NCBI GenBank assembly: GCA_907163375.1 | Contig: CAJQUW010009239.1 | Span: 1,038,501-1,102,500, forward strand | From: Prostheceraeus crozeri | Taxonomy: Eukaryota; Platyhelminthes; Polycladida; Euryleptidae | Length of the DNA: 64,000 nt | Direction of reading: 5' to 3' | Shown here: piece after piece, positions 41,901 through 56,900 of the stretch | Layout of the letters: every line of letters starts with the position of its first letter | How positions within the stretch are numbered: position 1 is the first letter of the stretch | Notes under the pieces: generated by a model | Seen by the model: the letters and a program-made list of their open reading frames with translations, nothing else | Databases searched by the model: none | Told to the model about the DNA's origin: nothing | Position numbers and translations under genes: made by a program

Positions 41901-44900
41901 TGCAAAACGCCGACAAACTCCTCCTAAACCATGACACTTAACGCCAATATGATACTACCATTTAATAGAACAAAACATTTGTAGTTAAAACCGTCCGGTC
42001 TCATTTCCCAAAGTATCATAATTACAGAGAAAAGTAGACTGTTGTGTAAATTCTTACCGAAAAAATATTAATTACACAAGTAACTACATTAAATTTACAA
42101 ATGAACTCTTCATTTGCTTTCAAAAATTGGCTCGCTATACATGCGTCTCATTGCTTCTAATGTTTCACGACGGATTCAGCAACAGCCAATGAGAGCGCGA
42201 TCTAAATAGTAAGACAGCCAATCAGTGTAGGCGAATAGTATGCAACAATGTAACTAGCACTGTCTTAATTTAACATACTTATGCATATAAATCCTGGACG
42301 AAGTCCGGGGGCCTTACTAGTATATATATATAATAAAAAAATAATATATATAAATAAAGGAATTTCAAAGTGAGTGTCATAATTTCTATGAGAAATCAAT
42401 GCTTTTTTACTAAATGAAACACAGCGAACACCTTGCACCATGCATTATGAATGCGATAAACGTAGGACGATACAAAAGAACGCCAGGAAAAGGTGAAGGT
42501 AAGCATAGATAGTTGTGAGGCATTAAGGGTCGCGGCCTGACATTGAGCTTCTGGTCGAGATGAACCAGAAACTTTTTCTAATATTCTGGGATCACTCAAG
42601 GTAACGGCCGTAGGGTCCTCGGTTCCAAGATTTTCACCTAAGCTCCCTTCACTCCACCACTTCACTTTTCACGCAGATTTCATTCATAAAGCAGCAGCTC
42701 CTTTTGATTATTTTCTTCAGCATTAAAACCTATCATAATTGTTTTCTTTCTCTTTCTGCTTATAACTAGCACGTGGAACTCCAGTATGTTTACCGTTACT
42801 TTTCATTTACTTGAAAAAAACTACTTTTTAATATCGTCAATGTCACAATCTCTTTAAGATACGAGTAGTGTAAGCCAACGAATATCAAAAAATGTTACTT
42901 ACACTCATGTAATCGCTTTTTCATAGCATTGACTCGTGTATCCAAAATATCATGAAGAAATAATGCCTTTCCTTTTCGCGTGCTCTGGCCAACCACTGGA
43001 CCGAAAGGTACATGAAATCCCCATGGTTTACACCTATGAAGTCAATGCAAACATGAATTAAAGCAATGACACTCGATACACTATATGATTAATTAATTAA
43101 TCATCATGAAATTTAAGTGACACTTCCTTCCATTAAGCTTCGCTTTAGGGTGCTACTTAGGTGTGAAACTGAATATATCTCGGCTCATCGATTAACAATT
43201 TTCGAAAGGTTCGAAAGAGAGAATGCCTAAAATGGAAATAAATCTGCTAATGTAAACGAGGCATTGGTCCAAAAATTCATGCAGAGGTGAATTATTTATT
43301 TGTTTATTATTTTATTATTTATCTATGAATTAATTATTTATTTTTTCACAAAACTTCATTTATTGTGAAAATCACATTACGACAAAGTAATTTATTTCCT
43401 CACAAATTTAGTTCCTTAAATCCTGAAAGAATTTCATCAGTCATTCGAAAAGTCATAAATATTGAAATACATAATTCCCCTCATCATAATATTTTTCAGC
43501 AATTCCTGCACACAGATTAATAACAAAATTATTCGCGTCATAAAAACGCCACATTTTTGTCACAAGTCTTCGGCTGTGATAAGAAGGCCAGCAGATCCTT
43601 GCTAGGTAGCGTTCCTACGATCCGCTACACGTCTTCCTCAAACCTCATAGATCTGATGACGGACTAGAACAAAGAGGACAACATCTTTTTTTAATTTAAA
43701 ATTTTGACTTGTACGCTACAATATCAATGGCTCATATGTCCATGAAACAGTTTCCAATATGATTCTTCGTGAGGGATTTCATTCCGTTGAATGGTAATAA
43801 GTATGGTCGAAGAGAATATGTTGTCTTCAAAATTTGATAGGATGAATGATTTTCGGCATGCCTTAGGTTCATTTAGTGCGATGTCCACCAACTATTTGAT
43901 TGCATCATACTCGGCAATATGGGACTGTTGCTGTACCCACATTGAGAACTCGAAAAGAATCAATGATCAAGACGAAACAGTGGCTAGACATAGCTGGACA
44001 GTCTACTGACGGTTGCGAGCATCCAATGTCTGACTTTTGGAGGCAACTTCTCGTCTTGATACAAGGGTTTATCGATAACCAAATGATTGAAGATGTACGA
44101 GTAAGTATCAAAAAGATATTTGAAATTCGCATCTCTCTTATAATTTGACAAACATTTAGTCAAGGAACATGCAAACGAATCAAACGGGTGTCTTCGAGCA
44201 CCCATAAGGTCTCTGGGGATATATCTTCTGATCAATCCAGTATGTTCTATTTCTATCGATTGAAATTGCATTAACGGTGCTTTGATTAGCTATGTAATTA
44301 AAGAAAAGGTGGATAAAGTAGCTGGAAAGTAGCTGGAGTAAATAAAACCACGTAAAATTTCCTCCACTGAAATTAAAGTGTTGCTGGAAATATTTGCGAA
44401 CTCGCATGAATCAACGTCCGCAGGTAAATAATCTCTTTGCTTACTAGAGGACGAGAGAACGTTGATTCCTGCAAGTGTGTAAACAATTGAGTGATACAAA
44501 CGCTCGAAATTTGTGAATGCCTGATTGAGTAACATTTTGGTTTATACAAATATAACTTTGATAACAAAATCGGATGCTGGAAAATCAAAACAGAAAATAG
44601 AAGTTCAACCAACCGAACTCTGATCGGCGCCGATTTCCTTCTTAAAATCATTTTGTAATGCTCTGATGATCTAACCGTCAGTTTAGAAAATCGGGTTGAC
44701 TATGAATTAACCCTTCCGACAAGACCCAGTTTAACAGGGCATCGCTGATCATCGAAGGTAAAAAAGCAGATAAACGAAGAATAGGAATGGTGACGATAAA
44801 GGAATATAATTGTGCAACAGCATAGTAAAAAGATATTCATGTATAACTCATAACTGCATAACTAAGTATGCTAATATAAAGAAAGCTGAAAATAAGGTGG

Positions 44901-47900
44901 TAGAAGAGTGAATAGGCAAATATGGGGATGTAAAATGTATAATAACTAAGTAAGAAATGATAACTATATAACTCATGGGAACAAAAGTAGAAATAACGAT
45001 AAAGAGCATATTGAAAACCAGATAACATATCCGGTAATAGAAATACTCGTACATAAGACAAATTAACCATCAAATAGTCAACTCTCCATAGGGCTTAGCG
45101 GAAATTTATTGTCAATTCTCTTGAATGCTTCAACACTGACAGATGTTGGGAATGCCTCCAAAGGAAGCCTATTTCATATGCTGTCCTATGAAAGAAGGAT
45201 ATCTAAAAATGCTCTGTACGACTGAGGAATAGTGACAATGCATGAATTTGCGTACTTCCTCTTACTCTATTTGCTTACTTCTTTAGTCACTTCCTCTTAT
45301 GCACCAGGCAAAAAGAACAGGGACGTGGAGGTAGCAGAAGGAAGTTCGTCAGAACAAAGACTGATAATAGCGACAGAAGAGAAAAAGACATGAGACTGTT
45401 CCATGGTGTCCGAGTGATGCCAAGTCAAGTGAGACTAGCATCATCTACCAGAGTTGAACACTGATCAGTCATAGGTCATTACCTAACAAGGACAGCAAAA
45501 ATAATATTCAAGGAATAAGCGCAGAAGAATAAGATCAGCTGCTTGATACAACAGAACCCAGCAACCTATAATTATTTCATTATAAAAATTATTGTAAATC
45601 ATTGACATCATTAAAAATTTCAAACTTACTTTTCAATCGTGTCCGAGTAACCCAAACGCTTCAGGGTGTCTTCCATGTACAAAAAATGCCTTGCTTGCTC
45701 TTCCATCACCTGAAAATATTCATGTTTAAATGAAGCTATTTGATAAAACTTTTTCATATAAAGACACTAAGGTTGTAATCGACTTGTGCTACACTTTTAA
45801 TTATAGAAAGCAAAACATGCAAATGTTATCAAAGGGATCTCGTCTTCCAAGTTTCTCTAAGAAATAGAACGCTACTGCTTTTTATTTCGTATTAAACAAT
45901 CATAATAATAACTATCAAGCTTTGTTCGAAGAACTTCAAAAGGATTGATAATCATTTTACAATATTTACTTAAAGATTCGTTACATTCATCAGTTTCAAA
46001 GAAAATAACAATTTACACTGAATTCAATGATTTCAACACCAGATTCCTTCATCTAAAAAAAGATTCTTATGACTCTACGACCACTACTTCGATCACAGCC
46101 GAACCATCTCAGAAACACTGGACGATTTACTCTAGAAGCAAATAAAGTCATGTTGGGAAGTGCATCTGTCACAGTTAATTAGCAAATTGCCTCCGACATT
46201 CTATCACTAGTATGCGGTATCAATTCAGATGCTATAAATACATGTATAAACATTGAATTACTGCGTTGTGTAAAGTAGGCTTCCTAACTATTGCTGATAT
46301 TCGACTGGTATCCCAATGATCCAGGACCAGATGTTTGGAGTTTTAGGTAGTAGGATAGCTCAGTTGATTAAGGTCCGCGCCTTGGTATGGATGTGCAAAA
46401 CGTCCAGGATTCGAGTCTGCCAGCCTCCAGACGTACCAAAAATACAAAAATAAATGGGGTATAATCATAGTATGAATTCATGCGCAAAATCAAATGTATG
46501 ACTATGTAATGCTTCCATTACACCTTTTATGCGAATGAAAGCAGAAAGAATTCATACACATGATCATAGTATGACTCTTCTTTAGCATGATTCCTTCATA
46601 GCATGACTATAGTATGATTTTTCATGGTATATTCACATTGCGATTTATTCTTTGTATGATCACGGCGTGATGTTTTATACAGTAGTATGATTAAGGCAGG
46701 ATTTTTTCAAAGCATGATCATAGTATGATGTTTTCAAAGTACTAGTAGAAGCACTTTTTCAAAGTGTGATCAGTGATCATGAATCGATTTCAATAGTATA
46801 ATTATACCATGACTTGTCACTATTGTCATATTGTTTCCAATTATCAATATTTTCTTCTGATTCATAGAATGGTGTTGAACGATCTAACTTGAACTACTGA
46901 ACTCCAAAATCAGAAATAATGCTCAAATGTTAAATGTTGGTGTTGAGTGTTTTATGATGTCAATTTCTCAATTATCAAAAACCAATTAAACTCATTCAAC
47001 TTGTCGGCTAAGAGCAATTCCTATTGATCAGCTTTTTTAGATCACATTAAGAGTGCAACATTCATTTAATCAAATTATCATCACAGTTTTAAGATTTCGA
47101 GCAGTGACTATGGAACACAGATGAAAATTCCAAGAATTCATTTCCTCAAGCAGCGTTACAAATTCCGGATTGAAAAGTAAGAGAGAATGCTTGTTCACTG
47201 AAAATCTTTTCATCAAATCTTTTCTTTGATTGAATATTGACTTTTATTGATGGTCCTTTGCATTGATCAATGATTGTCGTCAAAGTCGTGGTAATAATAT
47301 CAACAGTAATAATCGTAGCTTGCTTAAGGTGGGTTTATACTCCACTCTGCAGATGTCTGCAGAGTGAAGAATTCAACTCGGTGAACTCTGTGGAAAAGTA
47401 GGTCACCTACAACATAGCCGAGGTGCTCTGCAGACAACTCTGCAGATGAAAAATACAGTTATCAGAGTTGCCTCTACAGACATATTTAGGAAGCTGAACA
47501 ATGTTGAACTTTGCTATGAAGCTCTGCGGAGGTGTAGGCGTTGATGCTCGCATGATGTTGTTTTTCAAGGGGAATCCTTCATCTCCAATAAATACAGGGT
47601 GATTTTTAATTGACGCAAGATTTAAAATTGTTTTTATTTCTACTTAGTCGACATGAAAAATGAAGTATTATACATTTCTGAACACCTGAAACTGGGGAAT
47701 TTATGAATATCAAAGCGGTTAAAGCATATCTATAATCTCCAATTTTTAAGAAATTTTTATATTTTATCTTTGAATTTCATTACCATTGAATTACTTCATT
47801 TCATTGAACTTCCTTTAATCACAACCATAGAAAAATTATTGATATTAGATATGAATAGAAAAGGGTAGCAAGTGAAAATCAGACGCATTCTATCATCAAT

Positions 47901-50900
47901 CTGATCACACTTCTATTAATTCATTTTGCCTTTGAGATCTTGATGGTGATAATTTCATTGTCATGAACTGTCAATGAAAAGCATTTGCAAAGCGATCAGT
48001 AAGCGATGGAGCTATGAAGCCTCGATGAACAGCGTTTACAGAGCTATCAAGTGTGGAATAAAGGCTTGCAACACACGGCACTGTTGTCAAATGATCAAGA
48101 TGTCTCTGTCTACTGAAACGAGAATTGAATTGATATTCCGGTACGCTCAAAATCATGAAAGTTGCCTTCAAACATTACGTGCATATAAGACCAAACACAA
48201 GTTGCATAGAGATCCATTCGCTGTCACTACGATTCAACGATTAGTGACTCGTTTCAAAGCTACCGGTTCTGTAAACGATTCTCCAGGAAAAGGACGTAAA
48301 AGTTTAAGAGAAGAGCGCGAAGAAGAAGTGGAAAAGACTGTTGCTGAGATAACGAGTGGCCGCGAAATTCCTTGCTGTTCCACCCGTGAGATTTCGGAAG
48401 CGACTGGATTTTCTCAATCTGATGTGTGGACAGTTCTTCGTTCTTCGCAAGCAGTTGAGATGGTATCCCTATCGCACACGTGTCCATCAAGAAATAACGG
48501 ATGGCGATAAGGTCCATCGACTTGAATTCGCCAACTGGCTGCTTACGAATGAGGACCTTATCCAACGCATCCTGTGGAGCGACGAGGCAAATTTCACGCT
48601 TGACGGCAGCATTAATCGGCACAACTGTGTCATATGGAGCCCTAGCCCAGTCAATGTTTTGGTTTCGAAAGGGCTTCATCCTGAAAAAGTGACTGTCTGG
48701 TGTGGCATATCGTCAACATTCGTTTTGCAACCCTATTTCTTTGACTCCACAGTCACTGGAAACAATTACCTTGGAATGTTGGAGCAGCACATGTTGCCAC
48801 AACTGGATGAGAAGGGAATCAAAAACTCCACTATCTTCCAGCAAGATGGAGCACCGCCCCATTTTCATGGAGACGTGACTCAATTCTTAAAGGCACATTT
48901 CCCCAATGATCAAGTCATTGGAAGAGGGCATTCCATAAGATGGCCAGCAAGATCTCCGGATTTATCCCCTCTCGATTTTTGGTTTTGGGGACATTAAAGG
49001 GTCGTGTCTTCCACCACACTCGTCCTTCCACAATGAATCAGCTAATGCACAGAATAGCAGAAGAATGCAACAATTTTTCTTCAAGTGAAATACAAAGTGC
49101 CATTGCAAACCTCCTCCTACGACTGCACCTTGTTGTAGAAAGCGAAGGTGACGTGATTGAACATTTGTTGTAAAGTTTTCAATGATTTTATGTAATGGAA
49201 TATAAAAATTTCTTAAAAATTGGAGATTATAGATATGCTTTAACCGCTTTGATATTCATAAATTCCCCAGTTTCAGGTGTTCAGAAATGTATAATACTTC
49301 ATTTTTCATGTCGACTAAGTAGAAATAAAAACAATTTTAAATCTTGCGTCAATTAAAAATCACCCTGTACATATGGAGATTTCATGCTGGTCTCTGGTAA
49401 GAAACTTTCCTCTGGCAGCGGCAGATTTTCCTCGCAAATCGATTTGCCGAAGTTGGATTCAGAGAAGACGGTGCTGTCACAGCAATGCCCGCATGCGCCA
49501 ATATCCACATGCGTAAATACATGTAAGTAGTTTGCATCGACGGCGGCCATCAAAATGATGGAAAAAAATTTTCTTGTAATTATAGAACAGAGAGCCGGAA
49601 TTAGGGGGAGCAACGATGGCAACGTGTTTACCGTCAATGGCCCCCACACAATTCGTCGGCGATTTGCTGGAATCTTTCAGCCGTCGGTGGAACCAGAAAT
49701 TCCTCGTGTAGTGCCATCCACAAAGCTTCACATGTCTCTTTGAATATAAGTGAGACAGAAGCTTTACTAATTCGGTAGTTGATGGCCATGCTTGCTTGAG
49801 AATCCCCACTGCCTAAGATACACAAAGTCAAACATAGTCTTTCGGCGCAACCAATGGGCTGGATGTGCATTCTCTCATGTTGAATGAGCGGTTGAATCCT
49901 GCCAAGCAAGTCACTGAAGCGAGATTTAGACATGCAGAAATAATTAAAAAACATGTCATGGTCACTGATGAGATCAGGAATTAGAAGTTTATATTGTCCA
50001 CGATCATATGCCTTCGCCGCAAAAAATCTCTCACGTAGGTAGAGCGGATACGTCTTCTTTTTCGGAGTTTGAGGATCAGTAGCAGTTCAAGTTCATCATC
50101 ACTGCAGCTTCCCATTGCGAATTCTGATTTCTACATACAATGCAGGAAGTATAAATGGTGTGCTCTGCAGAGGTCAATCAATCATCATGTCTAGACATCT
50201 GCAGACCTTTGCAGAGGTATGTTAGTCATAGCTCTGCAGAGTCTGAGGAATGAATTCTACATACATGTTAACTCTGCAGAGTGGAGTATAAACCCACCTT
50301 TAGTATGGCTTTGTGCCTTGTGTTGATAGTGATGAGTAAAAAGGAAGAAAATTTAGATAAGAAACTTTGAGAGAATTATGACAGATTATATTCTACTATG
50401 AATAACATTAAAGCACTTCGCCGAATGAATTGACAGTAATTGCTGCTCGTGCTGAGAACATAGCAGTACTGTTCATTCTCATTTCCATTTGGAGACAACA
50501 TAGTAGTGTTTAAAAAATTCGAAACTTTCTAGCTTATCGTGTGCTTTCAATCAGAACAGGCTGATAAATATCAAGGAAATGCCCTTGGAAACATGCTCTT
50601 TAATTCTTTTCGCCACAGCGGCTTTTCGCTGACATTCCATATTGAATCAGAGATTCTCAACATCCTGAAATCAAAACATTCCTTAAAAGGATATTGCTGT
50701 AATAAGATTTTTGTATTCAGAAGTTCATTTTATTTTATGATAACACCGATAGCAATGCCATTTTCATGAATTCACCGAAACATTTCAATTTTATTCACAC
50801 ATATCCCGTTGCACATTCACATGCATAGATTCACATACGTAAGACATGTAGATGACAGTGAGTCACATAATTGGGTTTTAGATGTTAAGGAAACCAACTT

Positions 50901-53900
50901 AGTAAATTCGTCAACGCGCCGAGTATTATTGTTCTTACATTTCTTGGAAAATGAAACGAACTGCATTGATTATTAAAGAGCTCTTTTATATTGCAGTAAG
51001 GTTTTAAAGAAACATGCATCTGAAATATCTAAGAGAATGCAATATTCAGGAAACAAACATAAATTTCGGCATGAAACAATAAATCATCATTAAAAGCCTG
51101 GCTAGATATTTAAGAAAAGGATAGCCTTAAGATTCAATTGATACTTCGCCAAAGAAATTGGAAGAAAGAAAAAAGAAACAAGAAAGGAAACGAAATTGTT
51201 TCCGAAAGGATGGAGCCATTGAGTCAGTCACTTCTGTTACAGAAACCTCTGGTTCAAAATTGAAAAAGAAAATTCAAGATGAAATCCCCAAAATCAAATT
51301 GAAAATAAAGATTACTGAGAAAGCAAGGTCACTGAAATCAATTGTACAAATCTACTTAAAAGAAAAATGTGATGATATAGACTGCCTTACATGTCAATCA
51401 CTTGGAAAATAATCATGTCTAAATCACAGAGTTACTTTAGCAGATTAAGTACATAGAATGTGGATTTTTCTATAGGACATCCAAAAATGGAAGAAAATTG
51501 TTAATTTCTTGTTCACAAGAAAACTTGAAGGACTCATGTACTGAAATGAATCGCGACAGAAGGCTTTCAAATCTTCCCACAGGTTTCAAGAGAGCACGCA
51601 TTTAGCGAACATGAAGGTACATGCTTTCATTAATTTCCACCTTCAGCTTCTATTCGACATGATCCATAAAAATCTCCTTAATAAGTATACTCGTATAATA
51701 CCTCCAAAGTACAAAGACATATTGAGTGCTATATTGAGACTATTCATGTAAATATTCCTTTTGTAGGTGACAAGGCTTTGTCTTTTGTGAAGTCTTCTCT
51801 GAGAAGAGCATTTTAAGTACTTACCCTACGACTAAGTCTTATGTTTTTAGTTCCACTCGGCGCCTTCCTGTCTCGAGCTCCAAAGAAAGTTACCTGTCCC
51901 TGTTCAACCTAACATAGTATATTCTTTCGCGTGTACCGAGGGAACAGGCATATTGATAGAACAGGTCGCAACCTTGGCATCCAAATCATGGAACACGCTC
52001 ATAAGTGGCTACTTGATGGTCATCAGCGTCCACCACGTACATGTAGTTCTCCTCCTCCTCACAGTGTCATTACACGTCACTTGCTAACTCATGGATGTGA
52101 CGTCAGTGTCGGAGACAATTTTACCGTGTTATTAAGATAACATCATTTTAACATTTTTGCGCTGTCTGAAAGCTCTGGCTATCAAAAGATCGAAATAATT
52201 GCTGAAGTTCTATGCATTCATAAGGAATTCGTCACAGGTTTATTGCCACCGTTGTGAAAGAAATGTGAGATGTCCACTGCCTCTAAATTTTCAAATTTTA
52301 TCTGTCATTCCCGCGTTGCACCTGATGGAGAGCGGACAAAAAGTTTCGTGTATGCTCAGTGCCAAATAAATTATGAAGATGAACTGGTGTCTTTGGTTAT
52401 TATACAAATTATTAAAGGAGATAAAAACCTTGTCAAAAAACAAGGGTGGCAAATGCTCTTTTATTAAGTGATTTACTTCCAGTTCTTATTTATTGATCCT
52501 TGGTCAGTTAAAGCGAAAATCAATAAAGCAATGTTGATTAAGTATGAAATAAATTACATGGAAAACTAAAGCTGGAAAGTGTAAAAAATCGCTTAGTGAT
52601 TCAACTGCGAAAAAAATCACACGCACCATTTGGTCAAGGTATTAATGTTCAGTAACTGAAGGGAGATCACAAATTGAGCCACTCATTCGCCGCAATTAAA
52701 GCTGGGCAAGTTTTTTTTTCCGGCACTGATTTCAAATTTGGGTCTGCAGCTATATAAACATCAATATTTAATTACATTGATTGATTAATGAAATTATCCT
52801 GGCAAAAAATACTTCATACTCAACGAAATGACTCACCACATAGTGCATTCGATCACAGTTGTATGTTTGAATTCGATCAATGGCTGCTGCAATATCTCTG
52901 CAATGGAAGCAATAGGTTGGATTTATTTCTTAGCAATTAGTCAATGTTCACTGAATATTCAAAAGAATATCTCATCAAAAAATACGATGAGCTGGTTGCA
53001 AGCGGTCAACTTAGATCATGACGGTCTGTTGCATAAACAGTGAATTATCTCAAAAATATCGAAAATTGAAGTCGAAGTTATTCTTCATTCAGAGAGTATA
53101 ACGAGGAACAAATTCAGGCAAATATTACCGGGTAAACAGCAGTTCTGTCTCGACAGATTTCAATCGAATTTGTCAAATGTAAATCGAACGCTTCTCTCAA
53201 CATCGGTTTTACAAGAATCAATACAAGGTAAGATACAACTCTAATTGAAGATAGCAATGCCTCAAATGAACAAAATTATCAAATTTGAAAGATTGCGGAG
53301 TACGAGGTTTCATTAAAACATATCAACATGACACATCGGATATTGAGGTCTAATTGCACTTACCGTGAAAGGTATAAGGAATTTCCTGACGAAGTTATCA
53401 AACCGCGTCGATGACCATCAACCTGAGCCAAGTCGATGGAGCCGCTATGAAAAATAAAATAATCAAATGAGCATCCTATTCAAATAAAATGATGATGCAC
53501 ATCAATGATTCCAAGGACGGGTGTGATGAAAGCTACAGGGTCAATGCCGACCACACAAAGGTGCTTCGGGGATAATCGTAAATCGCGGGGGCACCGTAGG
53601 GGTTCTTACATAGAAATATAGATAATTGGTAAAAATTCAATTGAAAATGTATCGCAGCATCAGGATGCTTTCTCAGGGTAAAGCAACTCATCATCCCGAT
53701 AATTATGACAGGGTGACCGCGTTGTTTGCTTGAAAAAAATCGAATACTTTCGAGTACACGAGATCTAGAAAAAACCGAGCAGATAAATGTATATGAAAGC
53801 ACAATAGCGACAGCAATCAAAAATATCTATATTGAAAGAATGAAAACAATGCGAACAGTAACAATATCAGTAAGACTTGTTAGGAAGATCTAATAAATCA

Positions 53901-56900
53901 GTTACATCATCTCATCTCTTCGTCTTTTCCTAACCGATTGAAGCGTAGCACGAGCTCTGTGAGGGAGAATCTCTGGGTGTGCCACCACTTGCCTAAGGTG
54001 AACACCCTGGCTATGAAGGTAAGGAGCTGCGTTACGTCTCCTTTCACAAACTCTTTTTTGTGTGTGCCATTAACCATTTACAGGAATAGAAATCTGAGAA
54101 GTTGCTGAATCAGACTTAAAAGCACATAAAAAACACGAACCCATCAGTTAAAAGAATTACAATTCACGTGATGCAGAGAAAGTACACTAAATCAATTTAA
54201 TATCACAGCAATCCAGAAGTTTTATTATTAATTCGAGCAAGTTCAACCATCCGAATTTCGACACCAACATTCCGAAAAATGATGTTTCGTTAACGTGCAC
54301 GTCTATCATTACGAAGCTTGTGAGAATTAATTTTTATAATAGTAAGTTATATGTAGAAGCTATATGCATGTAATAAGCATGATCAGAGTAGTAAGGCTGT
54401 GAAATACTTTCATTAGTAGCGATTAGTAGTAATGTTTTCAATCAGAATTCGAACACATCAAATAGAATTCGATCACATTCGAGTATATTCGAGCACATGA
54501 ATTCAAAGTCGAGTACATTCGAGTATATCAGCGAAAATCGAGTACACGCGGCCACCCTGTTATGAGTACATAAGCGCACAAGTTCAAAATAAGGTGTTTT
54601 CAGTTGCATGTATACCGTGGTCTACGTAAAATCTAAGACGCCTTTTCCAGGTCATCTTCTGCCTACCACCAGATCATCTTCTGTTTTCGTGGTAATTCTG
54701 GTTATTGTTGATGTCACCATAACACACTCAAAACTTCTAAGACGCCTTTTCCGAACTTGTGAGAGCCCCAGCTTTCATAGCCGCAGATGCGAACTGATCA
54801 GATACATTTTGTGAAGACGCGGTTTTTTGATTTCGGCGAAACCGAGGGACTGGACCAAAGTTTGACGTTGAAACGCCTGAATGCAGCTGAAGCTCTACCA
54901 ATGCGCCGATTTAATTGCGTTTCCAAGCAGCAGCCATTTGAAATGATGGTGGAGCCCGGGTAAGCGAATTTATTGACCTTCTAAAAGAGTTCCCCCAGAC
55001 AGAAATTCAAGAATTTTACCTTTTGCTGTATAAATATAAAGACCGATCTTAGATGCAAACTTGATACCTCATCAACAAGGATTTGCATGACGTGGCTACT
55101 TTCTGACAGGAGAGCAACATCTGGCATGTGTTAGATCGCAAACGGGCAAGCGTACTGCCATATTTAGCTGCGCATACAAAAAAGTATGCATTTAGGAGCA
55201 GTGCTTGTCATTATCAACATCGTCATTGCCACACAGTTCTACTTGTCTCGATTTGCCGCTCTCCAATAGAAGTCGATGCTACTGGTCGAAACTATTAATC
55301 TAGGATTCTACAGATAATTCCGCTTACATCTGCATGTTCTATGCTGTTACAATGAACACAAGCATCCTGCACGCATACTGTGCCACTACGGTAGCCACTG
55401 TGAACTGGATTTCCCCAATTCCCCGAAATCTCAACCCAAGCTTTTGGTCATTCACTTTCAATTTTACCCGCAAACCTGACTTTCAAGTGAGATGCCAAGT
55501 AGCCATCTACATTTGAGAAGTCCAAAATGCTTTATCAATATCAATTGTTGTGTCCGAATTGCTGCCAATTAGCCGCAATCAGAATTTTGTCGACTATATG
55601 ATTTTATGTAGCTCTATTCTACTTTGCTAAGTTGCGTTCATAAGTTTGCAATAGCCAACATGTTTCATCATCGATATCATCGAATCGGAAACACCGCACG
55701 CACCAGCATGAAAAATTACAAAAATTGGCGGTTTTCACAAAAATTGTCATGGGTTGGAAAAGCAACCTTTTAATAGTAGCCACAGCTAAAACAGAATTAA
55801 ATAGGATTTCGTGGAAATGTATGTAAGGATGCTACTACCAATAAACCACAAATTTCTAATTTAAGTGCACCAGCTTAGGTTTCTGCAGGTACTTGAAGTG
55901 CATGATTAGAAATCTCAGAAATCATGATAATTTTATATATTTTTGACAATTTTCCTTTTGATGCATTATACTTTATATTTTGGAGTTTCAATCAATAAAA
56001 AATGATAGATTGTTAAGTTGATTATGCATACTTACTCAGGCATTTGTACTGCAAGGCCCCTGTCAATCATTTCATGTGCTAGCTCTTTAGCTGTCTTGTT
56101 ATAACTGGATTCGTAGTGATACTCACTAAATTCAATTCCCATTCTCTGAAAAAGAGAAAATGCTGCATCAATCGTGGCAAAAAAATGTATGAAATAGAGC
56201 ACTGATTCGGACAAGTTACTCTGTTTTCATAGCAATGGATATCAAAAATAGTGAAATTATGAAGATTAGCACTTATGCTACTATGAATGGCAATTTTTTC
56301 ATCTAACATTTGACAGAGGAATGATAATAAAATAGTATTTCACATGTTTGATGAATTCATCATTCTACTGATATTTCAGTAGAGTCAGTAGTAGTCCTAG
56401 CCCATTTCTGTCTTCATCTTTTCTCTGTTAATTTCCGATAGTCCAATGTCTCGATTTCAGCATGCATGCGTGACTTTTTGGAATTTGAATGTCTATAACT
56501 TTCAGTGCAAGATTATTTGGAATCCTCTTGTAAATGACGCTATCTTATGATTAGAGTCATTCAAAGCGCTTAAGATAATATTTATTATCATGAGTTAATT
56601 TTTATTTTATTGCCAAAATTCAGTGGAAGAAAAGCCTATTTAAAGTTTTCAAAATCATAGCAGCCGAGACTCGAATAATTCGTGTAGACAAATCACGGTT
56701 GTTTACTTCGCCAGCCACTGTGCATTTGGTAGAGCAAGAAATCATGCATTCCTATCGGTGTTACGGTACTATAGTTTCTGGCACTAGCTTTCTGGTCGGA
56801 AAATTAAATATGGCTTTTATATGATCATGGATTCCCACTACGAATTAGTGCCAGGTTGAGCATTCCTTTAAGAAGATCAGTGATAGCTATCTGATCGAAA

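Larger units (their letters stand above)
47520..50115 (-). pseudogene. HARBI1-like DDE nuclease, split by a mariner
   Basis: Minus-strand pieces from ATG 50115: a charged N-terminus, then the HTH-like region ([19 protein letters not shown]), then [20 protein letters not shown] and FYNYKK (first catalytic Asp region), then [18 protein letters not shown] (second Asp). The mariner sits after this, and beyond it the conserved [16 protein letters not shown] block continues. There are several frameshifts, and the C-terminus after MRAS is deleted into the terminal repeat. Inactive. Confidence 0.85.
47327..50299. mobile_element. PIF/Harbinger transposon carrying a nested mariner
   Basis: Terminal inverted repeats start AGGTGGGTTTATACTCCACT; TTA is duplicated on both sides (47324-47326 and 50300-50302), the 3-bp TWA preference of Harbinger. 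CTGCAGA-rich subterminal repeats occur at both ends. Without the nested mariner the element is about 1.2 kb. It lies in a RARS2 intron. Confidence 0.88.

Noticed and set aside
46351-46430. Functional tRNA gene
   Set aside because: A and B boxes are present, but no proper acceptor stem or anticodon arm could be formed; SINE-like repeats follow.
46545-46770. CRISPR-like array
   Set aside because: Units are degenerate and have no constant spacer length; the genome is eukaryotic.
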